DNA of 57,449 nt from NCBI GenBank assembly GCA_018702695.1, contig JABIYR010000112.1, positions 1 to 57,449 of the forward strand. Direction: 5' to 3'. Each line of letters opens with the position of its first letter. The stretch's first letter is position 1. Made by a program: the position numbers and the translations under genes. Shown piece after piece: positions 7,789-15,989 of the stretch. The notes beneath the pieces are model-generated. The model had not been told where the DNA came from, made no database searches, and saw nothing but the letters and a program-made list of their open reading frames with translations. The DNA comes from Nitrospina sp. Lineage in GTDB: Bacteria > Nitrospinota > Nitrospinia > Nitrospinales > VA-1.

Positions 7789-9036
7789 TCAATACATATA
7801 AGCAATACCCAGGTTGAACTGGTCGGTTGACGTGTTATCACCCAGCATAGTATGCGTATGATCGGCTTTCAGCGCGACCTCCGGGATAGGGCGATAGGTG
7901 ACGCCATAGGTATAAACCGCATTACGATTTTTAGAGCGATCGGGTGCGGTTCCATCCATTTCGTCCTGCGTTCGTACTCTTTCAAACATGAAATGAGGGA
8001 TGATATCGTGCATTGTTCTAATTTTTAATAACTGCGGGAGATGCACCCCTACCTGAACATTATAACCAAAATTATTAGCCGCAATTCCCGTTGAACAACC
8101 AGCAGATGTGGCACAAAACGTATTCATGGCGGCTGAGTCTTCAATGTTTGTGTTAACAATCGAAGCATTCATATCAAACCATCTCCAACGATATTTGATA
8201 TCGGCTTCCAACAATGTCATATGCCCGCCTTCTTCGATCAGGTTGTGGGTGGTATCCCCATCAACCAACGAGAACCCCACTTGCAAGCCACGCATAAGCC
8301 GGGTGAGTTCGACACGCGCAAATACGCTAAAATCATCGGCAATACGATTGTTGACCTGAGCGCGTCCGCCACGAATGCCATTGCTACTGAAAGAATCTCC
8401 TGAACCGCCCGAGCCACCGGTTCCTGCACCATTTGCTGTGGAATCACTGGAGATAGATTGCAGGGAGTTCATGGCATAGACACGATAGATGACACCGTCC
8501 ATGGGGCTACCATAAATTCCGAAACCACCAGCATTCCAAGTGGTTGGTATGAGGCGCGATTGAAGTAAGGGGCGTTCAACTGAGAAAAATAGGTTCGGTT
8601 CATGAAATTCATTGAGCAGACCTGTGGGTGCCAGCATGACGCCTGCGCGTATATTGAAACCGGGGGTTAGCAGAAAATCCAAGTGGCCGAACTCGAACTC
8701 AAGTTCTTGCGCCGCATGTTCAAAGTCGATTTCTGCATTAAGGTGAACCCAATCTGCCAATAATGCATGTATTCCCACGACAAAACGATGATTATCAATT
8801 TGAGTGGTTGCGGCTCCTGGGTTATGGTTGAAATGCATTTCACCGTAGCCATGAATACTGACCCGGTTATTGTCAGTGGTGCCAGCCCCCATTCCCATTC
8901 CCTTTAAATCATCGACTTCATCAGAAAGCAGGTCAATTTTTCTTTCCAGTTCCTCTGTGCTGGCAGAATAAGCCGGTGCGACGGCCAACAAAAGCAGTAG
9001 AACCACCAATATGGGTAACCCCAGTTTGTATTTCAT
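7789..9036 (-). CDS. Outer-membrane porin-like beta-barrel protein
   Basis: A 415-residue exported barrel. It has a clear signal peptide (MKYKLG, a Leu-rich core, then AYSA), a short predicted coiled coil after cleavage (TEELERKIDLLSDEVDDLKG), then Gly/aromatic-rich amphipathic strands from GYGEMHFNH to the end, finishing ...NLGIAYMY with a C-terminal aromatic residue. A coiled coil followed by a barrel is common in trimeric porins. It looks related to general or phosphate-type porins, but the substrate cannot be named. A Fur-box-like sequence lies 77 bases upstream and a triheme cytochrome gene lies just downstream, so a link to iron supply or metal redox chemistry is possible (inference). 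Confidence 0.8.
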   Translation of the reverse strand: MKYKLGLPILVVLLLLLAVAPAYSASTEELERKIDLLSDEVDDLKGMGMGAGTTDNNRVSIHGYGEMHFNHNPGAATTQIDNHRFVVGIHALLADWVHLNAEIDFEHAAQELEFEFGHLDFLLTPGFNIRAGVMLAPTGLLNEFHEPNLFFSVERPLLQSRLIPTTWNAGGFGIYGSPMDGVIYRVYAMNSLQSISSDSTANGAGTGGSGGSGDSFSSNGIRGGRAQVNNRIADDFSVFARVELTRLMRGLQVGFSLVDGDTTHNLIEEGGHMTLLEADIKYRWRWFDMNASIVNTNIEDSAAMNTFCATSAGCSTGIAANNFGYNVQVGVHLPQLLKIRTMHDIIPHFMFERVRTQDEMDGTAPDRSKNRNAVYTYGVTYRPIPEVALKADHTHTMLGDNTSTDQFNLGIAYMY

Positions 9037-9452
9037 GATACTTTCTCCTTGAATAATATCGAGCGATTCATACCCTTGAAGTGAGGGCGACCGCCGTAAA
9101 CTCTATAGTTTTGATAATGGTTATCATTTGCATAAAAGTAGTTTTAATTAAAATTCATTAATTTGTCAAGTTTAAATTTATCTAACAGTTAAAATAATAG
9201 GGTTTTATTGTAAAAATTGGCGAGTGAACTCGGTACTGCTAAGAATGAAACAGAGCGTTAATCATTAAAAGAATGTCACGTTGTACCATTGAATAGGTAG
9301 GTTTTAGGTGGGACGGCTGGGAGTAAAATAAACTTTATGTTTGCAGAAGAGGGGGCATAAGCCCAGTGAGGTAGTCGTAGTTTGGTTTTAATATGCGATT
9401 TCTAAACTGCCTTTTCCGGGGAAAGAGCGTTCCCCTTCCCCGGAAAAGCGAT
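9037..9452. other. Intergenic, 416 bases, with Fur-like site and 3' hairpin
   Basis: Lies between two minus-strand porin genes. The right part holds the long hairpin at the end of the BBP2 porin gene (9398-9460); the left part holds the Fur-box-like site (9113-9131) and the promoter of the downstream porin. The middle (9140-9390) is AT-rich and shows nothing I can name. Confidence 0.5.
9113..9131 (-). promoter_or_regulatory. Fur-box-like operator upstream of porin gene
   Basis: GATAATGGTTATCATTTGC matches the classical 19-base Fur consensus at 15 positions by hand count and contains the inverted pair TGATAA/TTATCA. It lies 77 bases upstream of the porin start in the only intergenic stretch that can hold its promoter. 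This predicts iron-responsive control of the porin gene; other Fur-family proteins could also recognise it. Confidence 0.6.
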
Positions 9453-9460
9453 TTAGAAAT
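9398..9460 (-). terminator. Long hairpin at the 3' end of the BBP2 porin gene
   Basis: A perfect 13-base-pair inner stem (CTTTTCCGGGGAA at 9411-9423 with 9436-9448) is flanked by a second 9-base pair, ATTTCTAAA/TTTAGAAAT (9398-9406 with 9452-9460), across small bulges. The outer arm includes the porin stop codon. The run of U expected of an intrinsic terminator is weak, but position and stability support a terminator or mRNA 3' protector. Confidence 0.65.
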
Positions 9461-10586
9461 AAAACAATGCGTTGAAAGCCACTGTATCTTGAGTGTCCTG
9501 CGGGTTGGTATTTCGGTCAATAAATGGTGTTGCGCTTGAGTCGTCATGACGGTACTCAGCTCGAACAACCATATTGTTGTTGATTCTAACTTCTGGCGTG
9601 AACGTAAAAGAAGCCAGTTGTTGAACGGTTGAAGAACGAAACCCATCGGAGTCGTCGAAAAACTGGCCGCGTAGATTAAGAGAAAGCCAGTTGTTTACGT
9701 CATAGCGAGCGATGCCTGAAAACCCCCACCACTGTGCATCAAGACCCGCACCTCTGGCATTGTCTTCGGTACCGTAGACATAATTCAAATTTAACGACAG
9801 TTTATTGGTAACGCTGATATCTGCAACCACATCAAAGAAATGTCTGTAGTCATCTGAGTTATTGGCTTGATTGACTTGTTCTTCAGCACTGCCAAAATAG
9901 TTAAATAACAATGTGATATTGTCGCAGGCCATCCAAGAAACTTGACCGCCAAAACCTTTTGCGGCGTTGGTATCGGTTTGATTGTCCTGTCCATTTGAGA
10001 TCATTCCTAACAGACCGACTGTATCACTCAATGCATACTGCATGCGAACGCCGGTATGCGTGAAAGGGCCGTAGTTGAAGAGAAAGGAGCGAGAGAAATT
10101 AGAATTCCATCCGTCATAACCATCCATGACTTCTGCACCGATATGGGTGGCAAACTTACCAAAGTCAATCAACAAGCCGTTGCCAATGGGGGCATTGTAT
10201 TGAACGAATGCAATTTGCAAATCAAAATCATCATCGGAAACATCTGTTGTGCCAACGCTGGGGCCGCCGCCGGCTTTATTGGTTTGCGGGCCGCTGAAAC
10301 CGTAGGTCATGTCTAAGCGAAACCCGACATCGCCTATATTGGCCGCATCTTTTTTCAGAACGATTTCTGCATTGTCAAACTTAAAAGAATTATCATCGAA
10401 ATCATAAACACGGAGACGGTTGGATTTGTCAGAAGGTTGATCGAAATTATAGGAGTAGGAGGAGGATGCAAATCCATGCACCTCAATATCCTTGATTAAT
10501 TCCAAAGCCGAATCTGCATGAGCTGAAGTTGTAAGCCCAAAGATAAGAGCAATACAAGCCAACCCCTTAAGGGAAATTCTACGCAC
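9453..10586 (-). CDS. BBP2 (OmpL-like) outer-membrane porin
   Basis: A 377-residue barrel of the putative beta-barrel porin-2 (BBP2/OmpL-like) type. A signal peptide (MRRISLKG, hydrophobic core, SAHA) leads into IEVHGFASSSYSYNFD and later VGFRLDMTYGF, DFDLQIAFVQYNAPIG and GLLIDFGKFATHIGAE, which is the family pattern; the protein ends in ...NALFYF with the usual C-terminal Phe. I place the start at GTG 10586 rather than the upstream ATG at 10613, because a full AGGAGG lies inside the longer reading, seven bases before this GTG, and the shorter form has a normal signal peptide. The substrate is unknown. It ends within a strong hairpin. Confidence 0.85.
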   Translation of the reverse strand: MRRISLKGLACIALIFGLTTSAHADSALELIKDIEVHGFASSSYSYNFDQPSDKSNRLRVYDFDDNSFKFDNAEIVLKKDAANIGDVGFRLDMTYGFSGPQTNKAGGGPSVGTTDVSDDDFDLQIAFVQYNAPIGNGLLIDFGKFATHIGAEVMDGYDGWNSNFSRSFLFNYGPFTHTGVRMQYALSDTVGLLGMISNGQDNQTDTNAAKGFGGQVSWMACDNITLLFNYFGSAEEQVNQANNSDDYRHFFDVVADISVTNKLSLNLNYVYGTEDNARGAGLDAQWWGFSGIARYDVNNWLSLNLRGQFFDDSDGFRSSTVQQLASFTFTPEVRINNNMVVRAEYRHDDSSATPFIDRNTNPQDTQDTVAFNALFYF

Positions 10587-10729
10587 TTTCCACCTCCTGT
10601 TAATGAAATCCAAAAAGCCTGTGTTATACGCAACAGGTGCATTTATGTATTTCAGATTAAATAATTTTAATGAATGAGAAATTTTCTCCCACTATGAATT
10701 AAAAGTCAAGGTTTTTGAAGGGGTTATGG

Positions 10730-12016
10730 TCATACTAGGTTATACCCGGTTTCACCGTGCTGACTTGTATCGAGCCCCATTTCTTCATCTTCATCATCCA
10801 CCCGAAACCCTATTGTCTTGTCAATGAGGATGATAAGAAAGTAGGTGACAATGAAAGAATACGCTCCGGCGGCCCCAATGCCTAGCAACTGCACCCAAAC
10901 CTGCTTGAAATTGCCAGCCAAAAACCCAGTTCCGCCTATCGTAACGAACAACCCGGTAGCCAATGCTCCCCAAGCTCCACCTATGGCGTGAATCCCAAAC
11001 ACATCGAGAGAGTCATCGTACCCCACCTTCATTTTCATCACGACGGCATAAAAGCAGATGATCCCGGCCAAAAAACCAATGACGATTGCCCAAAGCGGTT
11101 CTACAAACCCCGCCGCCGGGGTAATCGCGACCAAACCAGCTACGATTCCTGAAGCACCTCCCAAGGCACTGGCTTTACCACTTTTAATAAACTCAATCGC
11201 AAGCCAACCAAGAAGACCCGCTCCTGCGGCGATTTGAGTATTGGTGAATGCCAGAACAGCTAGCTCATCAGCGGCTAATGAACTGCCAGCGTTAAAGCCG
11301 AACCAGCCGAACCATAACAACCCGGCTCCCAATAGAGTGAGGGGTAAGCTATGAGGGATCATGAGTCTGCCAGGAAAGCCTCTGCGCGGTTTAAGAATGA
11401 GAGCGGCGGCTAAAGCGGCGGTTCCTGATGAGATATGAACCACAGTTCCTCCGGCAAAATCTAGGTCACCCATGTCACCCAACCAACCGCCGCCCCACAC
11501 CCAATGGCAAAGTGGGTCATAAACCACGGTGGACCATAAGAAAATGAACACAATATAAGATTTAAACTTCACCCGCTCAGCCATTCCCCCACTGATGAGT
11601 GCGACGGCGATAATGGCAAACATCAGCTGAAACATACTGAACAGGTATTCCGGAATTGTGCCAGAAAGGGTCTTATAATCAATCCCCATGTAGAGAACTT
11701 TACTCAGGTCTCCGACAAAATGTCCGATATCGTTACCAAAGGCTAAAGAGTAGCCAAAAAGCACCCATTGAATAGTGATGACCCCGAGCGGTACAAAACT
11801 ATGCATCAATGTACTGAGGACATTTTTACGTCGCACCATGCCGCCATAAAAAAGGGCGAGGCCAGGAAGCATGAGCATCACCAAGGCCGAAGAAACCAAT
11901 ACCCAAGCGGTATCTGAGTAGCTGATCTTGTTTACTTCTTCCGCTACTGCCGTCACAGGCCAGAGCATGAATAAAACAATCAGGGTGATCTTGCACGCTT
12001 GAGTGATGAATTTCAT
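10730..12016 (-). CDS. amt: Ammonium channel (Amt/MEP/Rh family)
   Basis: A 428-residue inner-membrane ammonium/ammonia channel. A cleavable signal-like N-terminus (to about residue 25, AVAEE) is followed by about eleven membrane helices. Family hallmarks include FYGGMVRRKNVLS, the first pore histidine in PLCHWVWGGGW with DFAGGTVVHISSG after it, and the second pore histidine in FGIHAIGGAWGALATG. The short acidic tail is where a GlnK/PII protein would act, but no PII gene is adjacent in this window, unlike the common glnK-amt pair. I looked for a -24/-12 promoter upstream and found none, so control is not evident. Confidence 0.95.
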   Translation of the reverse strand: MKFITQACKITLIVLFMLWPVTAVAEEVNKISYSDTAWVLVSSALVMLMLPGLALFYGGMVRRKNVLSTLMHSFVPLGVITIQWVLFGYSLAFGNDIGHFVGDLSKVLYMGIDYKTLSGTIPEYLFSMFQLMFAIIAVALISGGMAERVKFKSYIVFIFLWSTVVYDPLCHWVWGGGWLGDMGDLDFAGGTVVHISSGTAALAAALILKPRRGFPGRLMIPHSLPLTLLGAGLLWFGWFGFNAGSSLAADELAVLAFTNTQIAAGAGLLGWLAIEFIKSGKASALGGASGIVAGLVAITPAAGFVEPLWAIVIGFLAGIICFYAVVMKMKVGYDDSLDVFGIHAIGGAWGALATGLFVTIGGTGFLAGNFKQVWVQLLGIGAAGAYSFIVTYFLIILIDKTIGFRVDDEDEEMGLDTSQHGETGYNLV

Positions 12017-12532
12017 AAAACCTGATCTCCTGAATAGAATAGGGATGTGGGTGACTAACCTTCTTTCTATTAAGTTTTCAATTCTTATGCCAACTAGAGA
12101 AAATTAACTTTTGGAACGAGTGAATGTTAGTTAATCGTTTTAAAAACAAATATTTGTATGTAAATTGAGAGCCGTTAGGGTAAGATATAGGAGCAGGTTT
12201 TTTTAGAGTAGGTTGCTAGTCAAATGAGCAACGCCTACTATTTTTGCTATAAAATGCATCATAAAGTTAAGGTCTTTAATTATGAGATGAGTCACGACGC
12301 AAGCTTGGTTTCCGTCAATAATATGACTTTATAAGGAAAATCATTCCTGTCGTTTATCGAGAGTGTTTTCGGTGGATGGTCTGTAACTCTTTTTGTAATA
12401 ACGTTTATATTGGTTTTATTCTGATCAGGTTGGGTTTGGCATATAAATTGCTAAATTTGATAAGAAAACATATAAGTCCCTGAATTTTAAAGTAATTATT
12501 TTTCTCGATCACAAGGGGCGGGAGAGCATTTT
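12017..12532. other. Divergent intergenic region, 516 bases
   Basis: AT-rich region between the leftward amt gene and the rightward flagellar cluster. It carries a sigma-54-like site for fliL at 12437-12452. A tiny frame at 12224-12334 has no ribosome-binding site and is not called. No RNA gene or terminator is evident. Confidence 0.5.
12437..12452 (+). promoter_or_regulatory. Sigma-54-type (-24/-12) promoter for fliL
   Basis: TGGCAT, five bases, TTGCT, with exactly ten bases between the GG and GC pairs, closely follows the RpoN consensus. The predicted transcription start near 12463 gives a leader of about 70 bases before fliL. This is the best of four such sites in the window. Confidence 0.7.
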
Positions 12533-13057
12533 ATGGCAGAAGATGAGGATATATTAGAAGAACTTGAGGCCGCAGAGGCAACGGGTGGCAAAAAGTCGAT
12601 GGGCATGATCATTGGTATTCTGGTCGGGCTGTTGGTGTTAGGCGGTGGGGGTTATTACGCATACATCAACTTTTTTCAAGAAAAGCCCGCCGAAGAAAAG
12701 CCCGCTGAAGGCGAAGAGGCCAAAGAAGAAGCACCGGCTGAAGAAGACCCCAGCTTGGGTGTCATGTTTTCGCTGGACCCTTTTGTTGTTAATTTGGCTG
12801 GTAGTTCGGGCAAACGTTTTCTTAAAGCGACGATTTCCTTGGAACTGAGTACTCCTGAGGTACATGTCGAACTAAAAGAAAATATCCATAAAATTACAGA
12901 TTCAATTTTAGTATTGTTGAGCAGTAAAGCTTTTGAGGACGTTTACTCCGTTCAAGGTAAGTTCAAACTCAAAGATGAGATCACAGCTCGTGTAAATCGA
13001 TTTTTGGTGGTTGGGCATGTTAAAGATGCATATTTTACTGAGTTCATTATTCAGTGA
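12533..13057 (+). CDS. fliL: Flagellar basal-body protein FliL
   Basis: A 174-residue single-pass inner-membrane protein that sits beside the stator at the flagellar base. A short acidic N-terminus is followed by one membrane helix (about residues 23-47), a Glu/Ala/Pro-rich linker (about 50-72) and the periplasmic FliL domain (SLDPFVVNLAGSSGKRFLKA onward), ending ...HVKDAYFTEFIIQ as is usual. It opens the flagellar cluster, followed by fliM 38 bases later, and is preceded by a sigma-54-like promoter and a GGGAG ribosome-binding site. Confidence 0.93.
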   Translation: MAEDEDILEELEAAEATGGKKSMGMIIGILVGLLVLGGGGYYAYINFFQEKPAEEKPAEGEEAKEEAPAEEDPSLGVMFSLDPFVVNLAGSSGKRFLKATISLELSTPEVHVELKENIHKITDSILVLLSSKAFEDVYSVQGKFKLKDEITARVNRFLVVGHVKDAYFTEFIIQ

Positions 13058-13095
13058 TACAATAATAAAAGCTATTCAAATAACGTGAGTCTGTT

Positions 13096-14079
13096 ATGAG
13101 TGAGGTTCTATCACAGGGTGAAGTCGATGCCTTATTGAGAGGTGTCGGAGACGGTGAAATTGAGACCGAAATGGATGAAGCACCGGAGGAGGTTTCCGGT
13201 ATTGTTACTTATGATCTCACCAGTCAGGAAAAAATCATTCGAGGGCGACTTCCGACTCTAGACATCATCAACCAGATGTTTTCTCGGTTGTTTCGAAACA
13301 CGTTTTCTACTTTGATGCGAAGATCCGTGGATGTCAGCACGGTCTCTACCGATACGATCAAGTTCGGAGATTTTTTACGCTCTCTGCCCGTTCCTTCCAG
13401 TCTGCATATTTTTCGTATGGAACCTTTACGCGGTCATGGTTTGGTCGTCGTTGAAAGCAAGTTGGTTTTTGCGGTTGTGGATACTTTTTTTGGTGGGTCT
13501 GGAGATAAAGAAGCCAAGATCACAGGTCGAGATTTCAGTGCTATCGAAATCAGAATGACTAAGAGCGTTGTGTTGAGCGTTCTAGAAGACCTTGAAAAAG
13601 CTTGGCGACCTGTTCATACCGTAACCACAAACTTTGTACGCTCGGAGGTGAACCCACAGTTCGCGGCGATCGTTCCACCGACTGATATCGTGTTGGTTAT
13701 TTTGTTCGAAATAGAAATGGAAAATATTTCAGGAACGCTGACTATCTGTCTTCCTTATGCGGCCATTGAGCCAGTAATCCCTAAGCTTAAAGCTCAGTTT
13801 CAGAGTGAAGAAATTGAAGTGGATCAAGTATGGGTGCGTCGTCTCAGGACAGAGCTGTTAAGCACCGAAGTAGAGCTGATTACGGAACTAGGGTCAACAG
13901 AAATAACACCTCAGGAACTCATGGAGTTCAAGGTGGGAGACACCATTACTCTAGGTAATGACGTGACCGATCCATTGGTCATGAAAGTTGAACAGAACCC
14001 CAAATTTAAAGGTTTTCCCGGTGTTTCACGGGGAAATAAAGCGATACAGATAACTGAAGTGATCGAAAGGGAAGGATAA
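13096..14079 (+). CDS. fliM: Flagellar motor switch protein FliM
   Basis: A 327-residue C-ring protein that sets the direction of motor rotation. The N-terminal peptide LSQGEVDALL is the usual binding site for phospho-CheY. It is followed by an acidic linker, the CheC-like middle domain (about 50-230) and a SpoA/FliN-like C-terminal domain (about 245-320). The length matches the family. It lies between fliL and fliN, with fliN starting four bases after its stop. No chemotaxis gene is in the window, so the source of CheY must lie elsewhere. Confidence 0.96.
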   Translation: MSEVLSQGEVDALLRGVGDGEIETEMDEAPEEVSGIVTYDLTSQEKIIRGRLPTLDIINQMFSRLFRNTFSTLMRRSVDVSTVSTDTIKFGDFLRSLPVPSSLHIFRMEPLRGHGLVVVESKLVFAVVDTFFGGSGDKEAKITGRDFSAIEIRMTKSVVLSVLEDLEKAWRPVHTVTTNFVRSEVNPQFAAIVPPTDIVLVILFEIEMENISGTLTICLPYAAIEPVIPKLKAQFQSEEIEVDQVWVRRLRTELLSTEVELITELGSTEITPQELMEFKVGDTITLGNDVTDPLVMKVEQNPKFKGFPGVSRGNKAIQITEVIEREG

Positions 14080-14083
14080 GCTT

Positions 14084-14455
14084 ATGGAAGATGAATCCGC
14101 AAAAGAGGATTTTGAAGCACTCGATGATATTGAGGATATTGATGCCGGGGATGATGCGGATGATGCCGGGGAAACCTCAGTTTCCAGCGGTGAAACCAAA
14201 AGCCTGGATCTCATTCTAGATATTCCCCTAACCGTTACCGTAGAGTTAGGTCGTAGTAAAATGCTGATCAATGACCTTTTGCAGTTAGGGCAGGGGTCAG
14301 TGATCGAGTTGACCAAACTAGTGGGCGAGCCCTTGGAAGTTTTGGTCAACCAAAAATTAGTTGCCCGAGGTGAGGTGGTGGTTGTTAATGAAAAGTTTGG
14401 TGTGAGGCTAACCGATATTGTTTCTCCCATGGAACGTGTACAGTCTCTCTCATAA
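14084..14455 (+). CDS. fliN: Flagellar motor switch protein FliN
   Basis: A 123-residue C-ring protein. The first 45 or so residues are very acidic (Asp/Glu runs); the rest is the SpoA/FliN domain (LDIPLTVTVELGRSKMLIND, then VVNEKFGVRLTDIV). It works with FliM in the switch and with FliH in docking export substrates. It starts four bases after fliM and is clearly translated with it. Confidence 0.95.
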   Translation: MEDESAKEDFEALDDIEDIDAGDDADDAGETSVSSGETKSLDLILDIPLTVTVELGRSKMLINDLLQLGQGSVIELTKLVGEPLEVLVNQKLVARGEVVVVNEKFGVRLTDIVSPMERVQSLS

Positions 14456-14600
14456 AAGGAGCCATATTTAATGCGGCCAGTGTGACCTGTGCCGCAGACC
14501 CTCCACTTTAGCCCGTTAAAACGCCATTTTTAAAGAAGTTCCTTCCTGATACCCAAGTATTATTCAAAAAAATCGTGTTTATCTAGAATTTTATTCATTT

Positions 14601-14616
14601 AGGTATGAGCCTTGCA
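14601..14616 (+). promoter_or_regulatory. Possible sigma-54-type promoter for fliO
   Basis: AGGTAT and TTGCA with ten bases between GG and GC. The -12 half is good; the -24 half departs from TGGCAC at three of six positions. It lies 69 bases upstream of fliO in the only sizeable gap (229 bases) inside the cluster. Two small inverted repeats follow it (near 14622-14658). Confidence 0.45.
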
Positions 14617-14684
14617 ATTTAGAGTTTTAAATTAAAAACTCGTCGGTTTTTTGACGATATTTAAAATGAGCAAGGGTACTTAAA

Positions 14685-15989
14685 ATGAAACAATCACTGA
14701 GAACGATATTTTTTCTAGGTTTATTCCTGTTATCTCTCACTAGCCTGGTTGCGGCTTCTGATAAATGGGGGTATCTCAACCTTTTAAAAAGTGTAACGAC
14801 TAATAAGGTGGATGATGGACTGATCGTTCGCCTTGAGTTTGAGAAGCCAGTTGGTGAATATAAAGAACCGGTGTTTTTTGAAAAATCGGTTCAAATTGAT
14901 TTTCCATTTGCATTTATTAAGCCTGCTAAAAAATACTTTCCTTCCGAAAGCTTATTACTGACAAAGGTCTTTGCCGCGCAATTCGATGCTGACACCTTAA
15001 GAGTTCGATTTCTTAAAAAAGATAAATCCAATGACCTGCAAGGCCGTTTTCATTTAGCCCAGCAGGGACGTTTTGTGATTGTTCGTGTTGACTCACACGC
15101 GCCTGCTTTGAAAGCAAAGCCTGCAATCGTTTCTGAGGTGCGTGCGCCTGCTAATAACGAGTTGATGACCGAAGACGAGTTGGCTGTGTTTTTGGCTCAA
15201 GCATCCGAAAAAATTCGCAATAAGAAAGACACCCAAACATTAAATAGCGATGCACCCGAAAAAGCATCTATCCCGGTTCCCACTAAGGAAAAAGAAAATA
15301 TTGAACCATCACCCGCTATTAAGGTGACCCGTGCGGGCATGGGGGTCGAACCGATTGTGGAACAGATCAAAAAAGCTACCCAGAAAAAATCGACACCTGA
15401 AAAGAGTGTCGATGGCAAAAAATCCCCATCTGACTCCTTCACTCGCAAGAGCAATACGAGTTTTTCCTTGAAAGAGTCTCGTCCCACAGGAAAGCCCATT
15501 GAACTCATTCCTTCTAGTTTGAGAATGCTTTCAATGCTGGCTGTGGTGCTTGGAATCATGTTCTTGTTATTTTTTGGGTTTAAAAAATATGTGTTGAAGA
15601 ACACGGTGTTCGGAGGTGGAGAGAAACTGGTGAATGTTCTGGGGAGTGGGTTTCTGGCTCCTAAAAAGAATATTGTTCTGGTTGAAGTTGCGGGTGAGGT
15701 GTTGGTATTGGGCATGTCACAAGACAATATTTCGATGCTCACTCATATCACCGATCCTGAACGAATTGAAGACATTAAGTCCAAAGGCGGTAAAGGGGGA
15801 AGCGGCTTGAATTGGAATGGAGGCAACTCGGCGCAGAAAGAAGCCGGAACAGCAAGCATGACGGGGCAGTTTTCAAACTATATGAAAAAGTTTTCTAATC
15901 CAGAGAAGAATAATAAAGATAAATCTGTCGCCGATATCACCGCGCAGATTAGACAGCAAATGGGAAGGTTTAAAAACGCAAGAGCATGA
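14685..15989 (+). CDS. fliO: FliO-like flagellar export protein with extra periplasmic AMIN-like domain
   Basis: FliO helps assemble the FliP-FliQ-FliR export gate. Here it has 434 residues, several times the length of enteric FliO. A signal sequence (to about residue 24) is followed by a beta-rich segment at about 30-137 that resembles an AMIN-type periplasmic domain (GLIVRLEFEKPV, VQIDFPFAFIKP, DTLRVRFLKKD). A long polar linker follows, then one membrane helix at about 279-299, then the FliO core (KLVNVLGSGFLAPKKNIVLV...LVLGMS). The 3' end overlaps fliP by four bases (ATGA), which fixes its identity. The AMIN assignment is by pattern only. Confidence 0.85.
   Translation: MKQSLRTIFFLGLFLLSLTSLVAASDKWGYLNLLKSVTTNKVDDGLIVRLEFEKPVGEYKEPVFFEKSVQIDFPFAFIKPAKKYFPSESLLLTKVFAAQFDADTLRVRFLKKDKSNDLQGRFHLAQQGRFVIVRVDSHAPALKAKPAIVSEVRAPANNELMTEDELAVFLAQASEKIRNKKDTQTLNSDAPEKASIPVPTKEKENIEPSPAIKVTRAGMGVEPIVEQIKKATQKKSTPEKSVDGKKSPSDSFTRKSNTSFSLKESRPTGKPIELIPSSLRMLSMLAVVLGIMFLLFFGFKKYVLKNTVFGGGEKLVNVLGSGFLAPKKNIVLVEVAGEVLVLGMSQDNISMLTHITDPERIEDIKSKGGKGGSGLNWNGGNSAQKEAGTASMTGQFSNYMKKFSNPEKNNKDKSVADITAQIRQQMGRFKNARA

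Noticed and set aside
11990-12300. Sigma-54 promoter for amt on the minus strand
   Set aside because: Checked for GC-N10-CC patterns on the plus strand with matching context; none fits.
12224-12334. 36-codon frame in the amt-fliL gap
   Set aside because: No ribosome-binding site, ordinary AT-rich composition and no neighbour overlap.
15197-15742. 181-codon minus-strand frame inside fliO
   Set aside because: Fully antisense to a well-supported flagellar gene and shows no protein family features.
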